Source: Mesobacillus harenae (GTDB lineage Bacteria; Bacillota; Bacilli; Bacillales; Cytobacillaceae). Taken from it: 47,082 bases of DNA. The notes under the pieces are model-generated. The model did not search any database. It was not told the origin of the DNA and saw only the letters and a list, made by a program, of their open reading frames with translations. The stretch's first letter is position 1; every line of letters begins with the position of its first letter. The translations under genes were made by a program, and so were the position numbers. Below, one piece after another: positions 1 to 6,122 of the stretch. The stretch covers positions 1-47,082 of the forward strand of contig NZ_JABUNR010000024.1 in the NCBI RefSeq assembly GCF_013343715.1. The letters run 5' to 3'.

Positions 1-42
1 CCAAGGTGGGGGTCGCGGGTTCGAATCCCGTCTTCCGCTCCA
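1..42 (+). tRNA. tRNA-Gly(GCC), 3' part only
   Basis: The window opens inside the anticodon loop. The remaining anticodon-stem strand, the T arm and the acceptor end with encoded CCA match the usual Bacillus tRNA-Gly(GCC). The first two bases would be the CC of the anticodon. The 5' half lies outside the window, so the anticodon assignment rests on family resemblance. Confidence 0.85.
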
Positions 43-50
43 GTGACTTA

Positions 51-139
51 GCCGGGGTGGCGGAACTGGCAGACGCACAGGACTTAAAATCCTGCGGTAG
101 GTGACTACCGTACCGGTTCGATTCCGGTCCTCGGCACCA
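51..139 (+). tRNA. tRNA-Leu(TAA)
   Basis: This is a class II tRNA of 89 nt with a long variable arm. The anticodon loop CTTAAAA is closed by CAGGA/TCCTG. The acceptor stem GCCGGGG pairs with CCTCGGC, and CCA is encoded. Confidence 0.97.
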
Positions 140-154
140 TCCATCTTAAATAAT

Positions 155-231
155 GCGCCCGTAGCTCAATTGGATAGAGCATCTGACTACGAATCAGAAG
201 GTTGTAGGTTCGAATCCCGCCGGGCGCGCCA
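155..231 (+). tRNA. tRNA-Arg(ACG)
   Basis: Complete cloverleaf of 77 nt. The anticodon stem CTGACTACGAATCAG gives ACG. The acceptor GCGCCCG pairs with CGGGCGC, and CCA is encoded. Confidence 0.97.
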
Positions 232-237
232 TAATTT

Positions 238-314
238 CGGGAAGTAGCTCAGCTTGGTAGAGCACTTGGTTTGGGACCAAGGGGTCGCAGGTTCGAATCC
301 TGTCTTCCCGACCA
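238..314 (+). tRNA. tRNA-Pro(TGG)
   Basis: Complete cloverleaf of 77 nt. Anticodon loop TTTGGGA is closed by CTTGG/CCAAG. The acceptor CGGGAAG pairs with CTTCCCG, and CCA is encoded. Confidence 0.97.
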
Positions 315-328
315 TTTTCAAAATATAT

Positions 329-404
329 GGGGCCTTAGCTCAGCTGGGAGAGCGCCTGCCTTGCACGCAGGAGGTCAGCGGTTCGATCCCGCTAGGCTCC
401 ACCA
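329..404 (+). tRNA. tRNA-Ala(TGC)
   Basis: Complete cloverleaf of 76 nt. The anticodon arm CCTGCCTTGCACGCAGG gives TGC, and CCA is encoded. Confidence 0.97.
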
Positions 405-423
405 TATTATAATTCAAATATTT

Positions 424-500
424 GGCGGTGTAGCTCAGCTGGCTAGAGCGTACGGTTCATACCCGTGAGGTCGTGGGTTCGACTCCCTCCGCCGCTACCA
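424..500 (+). tRNA. tRNA-Met(CAT), elongator type
   Basis: Complete cloverleaf of 77 nt with anticodon CAT. The first base pair is a normal G-C, unlike the initiator tRNAs at 782 and 1001. This matches the Bacillus elongator tRNA-Met. CCA is encoded. Confidence 0.95.
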
Positions 501-507
501 TTTATTT

Positions 508-600
508 GGAGGAATACCCAAGTCCGGCTGAAGGGATCGGTCTTGAAAACCGACAGGCGGGTAACACCGCGCGGGGGTTCGAATCCCCCTTCCTCCTCCA
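508..600 (+). tRNA. tRNA-Ser(TGA)
   Basis: Class II tRNA of 93 nt with a long variable arm. The anticodon loop CTTGAAA gives TGA, and CCA is encoded. Confidence 0.97.
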
Positions 601-643
601 TTTTATTTACTTTGAATGTTACATCTCTTTTAACTATTATCGT

Positions 644-657
644 CGCGGGGTGGAGCA
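644..657 (+). pseudogene. 5' fragment of initiator tRNA-fMet
   Basis: Fourteen bases identical to the first 14 of the intact tRNA-fMet genes at 782 and 1001 (CGCGGGGTGGAGCA), after which the sequence diverges into a repeat element. The identity also extends upstream: 635-657 equals 773-795. It cannot fold into a tRNA. Confidence 0.85.
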
Positions 658-772
658 ACAAGCGTTACTTCATGAATTTTCTGCGAGTTGTACCGATCGA
701 TCAGCACCTTGTTAGGCCTTATGAGATCGGGACAGTCAAATGCTTACTAAGAGCATAATATTTCTATTTACT
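658..772 (+). repeat. tRNA-array element, copy A
   Basis: About 115 bp between a tRNA-fMet 5' fragment and an intact tRNA-fMet. It shares TTCATGA (669-675) and CTGCGAGTTGTACC (681-694) with copy B at 1201-1311, and a looser match with copy C at 856-994. No ORF, tRNA fold or known RNA family was recognised. Confidence 0.7.
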
Positions 773-781
773 TATTATCGT

Positions 782-855
<74 letters not shown>

Positions 856-994
856 TTTTTACGGTTTCGGTACTAATTGAACCGTAGTTTTTAAAACAAT
901 CGTTATCTTACTGAAATAGTGTGAGTTGGTACCAACAGCAGATTGCATAGGTATAGCGATTGTCCTTACTAGGAAAACTTTCAATATCGTTTTT
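856..994 (+). repeat. tRNA-array element, copy C (diverged)
   Basis: Spacer between the two identical tRNA-fMet genes. From about 896 it aligns with copy A: ACAATCGTTATCTTACTGAA against ACAAGCGTTACTTCATGAA, then GTGAGTTGGTACC (921-933) against GCGAGTTGTACC. It also holds a palindromic stretch at 860-890 (ACGGTT and AACCGT arms). No gene is visible. Confidence 0.55.
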
Positions 995-1000
995 TATCGT

Positions 1001-1074
<74 letters not shown>

Positions 1075-1077
1075 TAT

Positions 1078-1153
1078 GGTCCCGTGGTGTAGCGGTTAAC
1101 ATGCCTGCCTGTCACGCAGGAGATCGCGGGTTCGATTCCCGTCGGGACCGCCA
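1078..1153 (+). tRNA. tRNA-Asp(GTC)
   Basis: Complete cloverleaf of 76 nt. Anticodon loop CTGTCAC is closed by CCTGC/GCAGG, and CCA is encoded. Only 3 bp separate it from the preceding tRNA-fMet. Confidence 0.97.
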
Positions 1154-1174
1154 TTTTTAAAAACAAATTAATAT

Positions 1175-1200
1175 GGCTCAGTAGCCCAGTCGGTAGAGCA
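1175..1200 (+). pseudogene. 5' fragment of tRNA-Phe
   Basis: Twenty-six bases matching the 5' end of the intact tRNA-Phe at 1319 with one change, ending after GAGCA. Including upstream sequence, 1168-1200 repeats 1312-1344 with a single mismatch. The remainder of the tRNA is replaced by repeat element B. Confidence 0.85.
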
Positions 1201-1311
1201 ACGAGCATAATCTTCATGATTCGCTGCGAGTTGTACCCAGCGAGCCGCATCTCGAGTAAGCATTCTGAGGTGGGGACAAAGCTTTAAAAACTGAAATTAG
1301 GTATGTATACT
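1201..1311 (+). repeat. tRNA-array element, copy B
   Basis: About 110 bp between a tRNA-Phe 5' fragment and the intact tRNA-Phe. It shares TTCATGA (1213-1219) and CTGCGAGTTGTACC (1224-1237) with copy A, at nearly the same spacing. No gene is visible. Confidence 0.7.
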
Positions 1312-1318
1312 TTAATAT

Positions 1319-1391
1319 GGCTCAGTAGCTCAGTCGGTAGAGCAAAGGACTGAAAATCCTTGTGTCGGCGGTTCGATTCCGTCCTGAGCCA
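1319..1391 (+). tRNA. tRNA-Phe(GAA), CCA not fully encoded
   Basis: Complete cloverleaf of 73 nt with anticodon GAA. After the discriminator A the DNA reads CCT rather than CCA, so the mature end is not encoded. It follows repeat element B. Confidence 0.96.
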
Positions 1392-1404
1392 CCTTGATAT
1401 TAAC

Positions 1405-1488
1405 GGAGGGGTAGCGAAGTGGCTAAACGCGGCGGACTGTAAATCCGCTCCTTCGGGTTCGGCAGTTCGAATCTGCCCCCCTCCACCA
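1405..1488 (+). tRNA. tRNA-Tyr(GTA)
   Basis: Class II tRNA of 84 nt with a variable arm. Anticodon loop CTGTAAA gives GTA, and CCA is encoded. Confidence 0.97.
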
Positions 1489-1501
1489 TCTTTAAATAAA
1501 T

Positions 1502-1575
1502 AGGGGTATAGTTTAAAGGTAGAACAGAGGTCTCCAAAACCTCCAGTGTGGGTTCAATTCCTACTACCCCTGCCA
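1502..1575 (+). tRNA. tRNA-Trp(CCA)
   Basis: Complete cloverleaf of 74 nt. The acceptor AGGGGTA pairs with TACCCCT, the anticodon is CCA, and the terminal CCA is encoded. Confidence 0.97.
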
Positions 1576-1586
1576 ATAATGATTAT

Positions 1587-1663
1587 GGCGGTTGTGGCGA
1601 AGTGGTTAACGCATCGGATTGTGGTTCCGACATTCGTGGGTTCGATTCCCATCAGTCGCCCCA
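1587..1663 (+). tRNA. tRNA-His(GTG)
   Basis: Seventy-seven nt including the extra G at position -1 pairing with C73, which is diagnostic of tRNA-His. Anticodon GTG. CCA is encoded. Confidence 0.97.
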
Positions 1664-1683
1664 TTTTTCAACATAAATATTAA

Positions 1684-1758
1684 TGGGCTATAGCCAAGCG
1701 GTAAGGCAACGGACTTTGACTCCGTCATGCGCAGGTTCAAATCCTGCTAGCCCAGCCA
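1684..1758 (+). tRNA. tRNA-Gln(TTG)
   Basis: Complete cloverleaf of 75 nt. The acceptor TGGGCTA pairs with TAGCCCA, the anticodon is TTG, and CCA is encoded. Confidence 0.97.
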
Positions 1759-1762
1759 ACAA

Positions 1763-1837
1763 GGCAACATAGCCAAGTGGTAAGGCCAAGGTCTGCAAAA
1801 CCTTTATTCCCCGGTTCAAATCCGGGTGTTGCCTCCA
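1763..1837 (+). tRNA. tRNA-Cys(GCA)
   Basis: Complete cloverleaf of 75 nt. The acceptor GGCAACA pairs with TGTTGCC, the anticodon is GCA, and CCA is encoded. Confidence 0.97.
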
Positions 1838-1882
1838 GAGTAATTAATAATAGCTATGTGATTCTTAATATAAATTCACTAT

Positions 1883-1956
1883 GCGGGTGTAGTTTAGTGG
1901 TAAAACCTCAGCCTTCCAAGCTGATGATGTGAGTTCGATTCTCATCACCCGCTCCA
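1883..1956 (+). tRNA. tRNA-Gly(TCC)
   Basis: Complete cloverleaf of 74 nt. The acceptor GCGGGTG pairs with CACCCGC, the anticodon is TCC, and CCA is encoded. Confidence 0.97.
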
Positions 1957-1966
1957 TTATTTTAAT

Positions 1967-2043
<77 letters not shown>

Positions 2044-2113
2044 TTTAATTTTATTTTCGTTATTATGTATAAAAAAGTAACGGGGTAAGATATTATTAGT
2101 ACAATGCTATTAT

Positions 2114-2188
2114 TCCGCAGTAGCTCAGTGGTAGAGCTATCGGCTGTTAACCGATCGGTCGCAGGTTCGAGTCCTGCCTGCGGAGCCA
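2114..2188 (+). tRNA. tRNA-Asn(GTT)
   Basis: Complete cloverleaf of 75 nt. The acceptor TCCGCAG pairs with CTGCGGA, the anticodon is GTT, and CCA is encoded. It is the last tRNA of the array. Confidence 0.97.
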
Positions 2189-2257
2189 ATTTTAAAACCA
2201 TCTGCAACGAATTTGGAAGAGGTTTAGATCCTCTATTTGATTTATAGTTATAGAGGA

Positions 2258-2286
2258 AACTAACCGTATTCTGGTTAGTTTTTTTT
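2258..2286 (+). terminator. terminator of the tRNA array
   Basis: Perfect 8-bp stem AACTAACC/GGTTAGTT with a 7-nt loop, followed by a run of T. It lies 70 bp after tRNA-Asn, as expected for the end of the tRNA transcript. Confidence 0.85.
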
Positions 2287-2374
2287 GAATATGGTTTCGC
2301 AGAAGTTGATTTTAATGAAGATATAATATAAGATATAAGTAAGCATTAGCAACTATATAAGAGGGGTGATAAAA

Positions 2375-3223
2375 GTGAAAAACACTGGCGGAGATAGCAG
2401 TCATAATATAATGGTGGATTTTGAAACATGGTTGGTTAATCAGGGTAAGGCAGGAAGTACTATACGGACTTATACAGCAGTTCTGGTTAAGTTTGAGGCT
2501 TGGCTAAAATCAATTGGTAAAAATCTTATGAATACAACAAATGATGACGTTCAATCATATATGGATTATCTAGAGGCACAACAGAAAAATCCTGGAACAA
2601 TTGAGAAGTATCTCGCAGCCATAAGTGTTTATTCACGTTTTACAGAAAATCCCCAGCTAGTTGTTGATATACAGAGGAAAGAAAAGGCGGATGAAACAGA
2701 CTTGCCTGAAACATTAAACACTAAAGAAATTAAAGAACTCCTAGATCATATAGAAGCAGATGGGAATCAGAGAAATATTGTGATAACTTACCTTCTATTG
2801 CATACGGGTATCCGAGTTTCCGAACTTTGCGAGTTAAACCGTTCAGATATCGAACTCGAAGATGGCAAGGGCAAACTAAATGTTCGTCATGATGGTGAAA
2901 TTGAGCGAGTGATCCCCCTATCTAAGGAGGCGATTTCCCGTCTTGAACAATATCTTGAATCAACTGAAAATCAGGAAGACGCTTTATTTCTGTCGAGTGT
3001 TAATAAACGGATTTCTCCGAGAGCGATCCAATATATGCTTGAGAAATATAATGTGAATCCTCACAAGCTGCGCCATACCTTTTGTAGGCAGCTAATCAAG
3101 AAAGGTGTGGATATCAACACTGTTGCGAAGCTTGCGGGTCACCGTGATGTAAACGTGACAAAACGATATGCGGTTGACTTAAAGTTGAATCTCGATGATG
3201 CTATCGATCAAGCTTTTTCTTAA
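2375..3223 (+). CDS. tyrosine recombinase, XerC/XerD-like
   Basis: A 282-residue site-specific recombinase of the phage-integrase family, which breaks and rejoins DNA through a phosphotyrosine link. The N-terminal ~100 residues resemble the SAM-like core-binding domain. The C-terminal catalytic domain shows the arginine motif HTGIRVSEL, the box II pattern HKLRHTF, the histidine motif LAGHRD and the tyrosine nucleophile in KRYAVD, so it should be active. A GTG start at 2375 is chosen because the Shine-Dalgarno GAGGGGTGA lies 5-6 nt before it; the GTG at 2366 overlaps that site. It stands alone between a tRNA array and exonuclease III, with no excisionase, phage or plasmid genes nearby. It could be a host orphan recombinase or the remnant of an element that once used the tRNA array. 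Its target site is unknown. Confidence 0.85.
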   Translation: MKNTGGDSSHNIMVDFETWLVNQGKAGSTIRTYTAVLVKFEAWLKSIGKNLMNTTNDDVQSYMDYLEAQQKNPGTIEKYLAAISVYSRFTENPQLVVDIQRKEKADETDLPETLNTKEIKELLDHIEADGNQRNIVITYLLLHTGIRVSELCELNRSDIELEDGKGKLNVRHDGEIERVIPLSKEAISRLEQYLESTENQEDALFLSSVNKRISPRAIQYMLEKYNVNPHKLRHTFCRQLIKKGVDINTVAKLAGHRDVNVTKRYAVDLKLNLDDAIDQAFS

Positions 3224-3247
3224 TGACACACACGGATGCATTGTCAT

Positions 3248-3275
3248 GGCCGCTTCTAACGAGGAGCGGCCTTTC
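3248..3275 (+). terminator. intrinsic terminator after the recombinase
   Basis: Seven-base-pair GC-rich stem GGCCGCT/AGCGGCC with a 10-nt loop, followed by TTTCT. Confidence 0.75.
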
Positions 3276-3355
3276 TATTGGAAAAAGTCAACTTAAGAGA
3301 GTAAAATAGCGGAGGTACGTGATACAGACCAACTAGGGGATAGAGGAGAACATCA

Positions 3356-4120
3356 ATGAAATTGGTTTCTTGGAATGTAAATGGGCTTCGTGCCTGTACG
3401 GGTAAAGGGTTTTTGGATTATTTTAAAGAGGTTGATGCTGACATCTTCTGTATACAAGAGACTAAGCTGCAAGAAGGTCAAATCAGGCTTGAATTAGAGG
3501 GGTATTCGCAATACTGGCATTATGCAATTAAAAAGGGGTATTCAGGCACAGCTATTTTTACAAAAGTAGAGCCAGTATCTGTCCGTTATGGGATTGGAAT
3601 TGATGATTATGACAGGGAAGGCCGTGCCATAACTATAGAGTTTAAGGATTTTTATTTGGTTAATGTCTATAGTCCGAATGCTCAGCGGACACTTGCCCGT
3701 TTGGATTTTCGGTTAAATTGGGAGGACAAGCTAAGAGAATACCTGGTCGAACTTGATGGTATTAAACCAGTGGTTCTGGCCGGTGATTTAAATGTCGCCC
3801 ACAAAGAGGCTGATTTAAAGAATCCCAAATCTAATAAGCAAAATTCTGGTTTTACTGAAGAAGAACGCGGTAAAATGACGGAATTGCTGGATAGCGGATT
3901 TGTTGATAGTTTTAGGTTTTTAAATCCTGATCAAAAGGATGCATATACATGGTGGTCGTATATGAGTAGGGTAAGAGAGCGTAATATTGGCTGGCGAATT
4001 GATTATTTCATTGTTTCCCAAAAATTAGCTGACTTAATTAGTGATGCTAGGATCCATTCAGGTATTATGGGCAGCGATCACTGTCCCATTTATTTAAATT
4101 TAGAAATTAATAAAGATTAA
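3356..4120 (+). CDS. exoA: exodeoxyribonuclease III / AP endonuclease
   Basis: A 254-residue member of the ExoIII/APE1 family that cleaves DNA 5' to abasic sites in base excision repair and can degrade 3' ends of duplex DNA. The family motifs are all present: WNVNG with the metal-binding Asn at the N terminus, IQETKLQ with the metal-binding Glu, YSPNA, GDLNVAH with the catalytic Asp and Asn, and GSDHCP with the catalytic Asp-His pair near the C terminus. Length matches B. subtilis ExoA (about 252). The ATG follows the Shine-Dalgarno GAGGAGAA. It is flanked by terminators on both sides, so it is probably a single-gene transcript. Confidence 0.97.
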   Translation: MKLVSWNVNGLRACTGKGFLDYFKEVDADIFCIQETKLQEGQIRLELEGYSQYWHYAIKKGYSGTAIFTKVEPVSVRYGIGIDDYDREGRAITIEFKDFYLVNVYSPNAQRTLARLDFRLNWEDKLREYLVELDGIKPVVLAGDLNVAHKEADLKNPKSNKQNSGFTEEERGKMTELLDSGFVDSFRFLNPDQKDAYTWWSYMSRVRERNIGWRIDYFIVSQKLADLISDARIHSGIMGSDHCPIYLNLEINKD

Positions 4121-4124
4121 TTGC

Positions 4125-4159
4125 AAGCAGTTTCCTGTATAGGGGGACTGCTTTTTTTT
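4125..4159 (+). terminator. intrinsic terminator after exoA
   Basis: AAGCAGT/ACTGCTT stem with a 15-nt loop and a run of eight T residues. Confidence 0.8.
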
Positions 4160-4650
4160 AACATAAGAATGTATAAAATATTTGACATTAACTACTGTCT
4201 AACTTCAGCGCCTAGCCGCTTTTTACCAAGAGTTGGCTTCCCTGAGTATGTTGCAAGGAAAAGGTAGGCTTCGAGCAGATCAATGTCGCTTCGGTCCGGA
4301 TAATGAAGTAGTCAAAGAATGATTTCACACTCTGGCCTTACAGGGCTTGTCGGGGCTGTTTAAGGGACATGAACTTTTTTAGTTGTATAAATAATGATAA
4401 AAATTCTAAATTATTGGCGGTCGTACGCGGTAGCCTCATTCAGCCAAAGTCCCTGTGTATAATGGACTTCGGCTCTTCTTATTCTCAGCCTCTAGTCAAT
4501 ACGACACGTAATGTTTGTTAAAAAAAATACAAATTTAAGGTTTCTGGTTGAAATTAATTATAATATACTATATCTTAAATAGTGTAACACATTAGCAGAA
4601 TGATATAATAAGTATAACATATATGGTTGAATCAGAAGGTGGTGAGGATC
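4160..4650. other. non-coding region with repeat fragment and hairpin
   Basis: About 490 bp without a convincing gene. At roughly 4205-4370 it resembles the GC-rich dispersed intergenic repeats of Bacillus genomes, with phrases such as AGCGCCTAGCC and GGGCTTGTCGGGGCTG. At 4442-4474 there is an 11-bp imperfect hairpin (AGCCAAAGTCC/GGACTTCGGCT, one mismatch). The last 120 bp are very AT-rich and contain TATAAT at 4604-4609, a plausible -10 box for ccpN, but the -35 is unclear. Confidence 0.5.
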
Positions 4651-5289
4651 ATGAAACTGTCGAAACGCCAAGAAGAAATTTTAGAAATCGTTAAGCAAGA
4701 GGGACCCATAACTGGGAAACAGATTGCGGATAAGCTGTCTTTAACTAGGGCAACTCTCCGTCCAGATCTAGCTATATTGACAATGGCTGGGAGCCTTGAT
4801 GCACGTCCGAGGGTTGGCTATTTTGTGAACGAGGAACGGCAAATGAAAATGCAGGCGGCGGAGTTTACAAGTCAGCAGGTGAAGGATTATAAAGCCCATC
4901 CTATTGTCATTCAGAAGTCAGCTTCAGTTTACGATGCCATTGTTCAGCTTTTTCTAGAAGACGTGGGAACACTTTATGCGTTGGATGAAGAGGGCTTATT
5001 AGCAGGTGTAATTTCCAGAAAAGATCTTCTAAGAGCGGCAATTGGCAATAAAAACCTCGAAGGCTTACCCGTTAGTGTCATTATGACGAGGATGCCTAAC
5101 ATTGTAACAATATTTCCAGAAGAAACGTTATTCGATGCTGCCAACAAAATGATAAATAATCAGATTGATTCACTGCCTGTTGTACAAAAAGCAGACAATG
5201 TTGAAAATACATATAAAGTAATCGGAAGAATTACGAAAACGACCATCGCTAGAGCATATTTAGAGATTGCAGAAATGAATCCGGTATAG
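4651..5289 (+). CDS. ccpN: transcriptional repressor CcpN
   Basis: CcpN represses gluconeogenic genes (gapB and pckA in B. subtilis) when glucose is present. This protein has 212 residues, the same length as the B. subtilis one. An N-terminal helix-turn-helix (about residues 1-60, with GKQIADKLSLTRATLRPDL) is followed by two CBS-type regions (about 75-205), including the pattern VISRKDLLRAAIG. The ATG at 4651 is preceded by AAGGTGGTGAG; a longer frame from 4627 has no ribosome binding site. The next two genes encode the dikinase regulatory protein and the dikinase, so the cluster joins transcriptional and post-translational control of PEP synthesis. Confidence 0.93.
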   Translation: MKLSKRQEEILEIVKQEGPITGKQIADKLSLTRATLRPDLAILTMAGSLDARPRVGYFVNEERQMKMQAAEFTSQQVKDYKAHPIVIQKSASVYDAIVQLFLEDVGTLYALDEEGLLAGVISRKDLLRAAIGNKNLEGLPVSVIMTRMPNIVTIFPEETLFDAANKMINNQIDSLPVVQKADNVENTYKVIGRITKTTIARAYLEIAEMNPV

Positions 5290-5303
5290 GGAGTGGGAGC
5301 CTT

Positions 5304-6122
5304 TTGAAGAAGAGAGAGACTGTATTTGTTGTATCCGACTCTGTTGGTGAAACAGCTGAGTTTGTGGTTAAGGCGGTTGCTACACAATTTAATGGGGGTA
5401 GGGTTGAAATTCAGCGCAGTTCCTATGTTGAGGATATTGAAGATATTGAAGATGTGATCACTCTTGCAAGCCATAGCCGCGGGATCATTGCATATACAAT
5501 TGTAATTCCTGCTTTGAAGGAATACATGGACCGCCGTGCTAATGAGGAAAGAATTCGGGCGGTCGACTTGTTACACCCATTGATGGAGGCTTTCTCTGAT
5601 AAATTCGAAAAGCAGCCCAATAATCAGCCGGGCATGATGAGAAAGCTTGATGAAGATTATTTTCGAAAAATTGAGGCGATTGAGTTTGCAGTTAAATATG
5701 ATGACGGTCGAGACCCTCAAGGAATTAAGCGTGCAGATGTAATATTGATTGGAGTTTCACGTACCTCGAAAACACCGCTTTCTATGTATTTGGCTCATAA
5801 GCGGTTTAAAGTGGCAAACGTGCCGCTGGTCCCAGAGGTTACACCTCCTGATGAACTGTTTGAAGTACCGAGAAAGAAATGTGTAGGATTAATTATTTCA
5901 CCTGATAAATTGAATGAGATACGCAAGGAACGATTAAAAACAATGGGACTCACCTCTGAGGCCAATTATGCGAGCTTTGACCGAATTCTTGAGGAATTGG
6001 ATTATGCTGAGAAAATTATGAAAAGAGTTGGCTGTCCGGTTATAAACGTGTCAAACAAAGCGGTCGAGGAAACCGCAAGCCTAATCTTAGATATCTTTAA
6101 ACGCGAAAGGAGCACAATATAA
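5304..6122 (+). CDS. pyruvate, phosphate dikinase regulatory protein (DUF299)
   Basis: A bifunctional kinase/phosphorylase family that switches pyruvate phosphate dikinase or PEP synthase off by ADP-dependent threonine phosphorylation and on by Pi-dependent dephosphorylation; B. subtilis YqfL belongs here. The protein has 272 residues with the P-loop-like motif GVSRTSKTPLSMYLA at about residues 149-163. It starts with TTG at 5304 behind GGGAGTGGGAG. The TAA stop shares its last A with the ATG of the dikinase gene, implying translational coupling of regulator and target, which is strong support for the assignment. Confidence 0.93.
   Translation: MKKRETVFVVSDSVGETAEFVVKAVATQFNGGRVEIQRSSYVEDIEDIEDVITLASHSRGIIAYTIVIPALKEYMDRRANEERIRAVDLLHPLMEAFSDKFEKQPNNQPGMMRKLDEDYFRKIEAIEFAVKYDDGRDPQGIKRADVILIGVSRTSKTPLSMYLAHKRFKVANVPLVPEVTPPDELFEVPRKKCVGLIISPDKLNEIRKERLKTMGLTSEANYASFDRILEELDYAEKIMKRVGCPVINVSNKAVEETASLILDIFKRERSTI

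Noticed and set aside
2114..3223. Integrated element using tRNA-Asn as attachment site
   Set aside because: No direct repeat of the tRNA-Asn 3' end is found elsewhere in the window and no phage or conjugation genes follow the recombinase.
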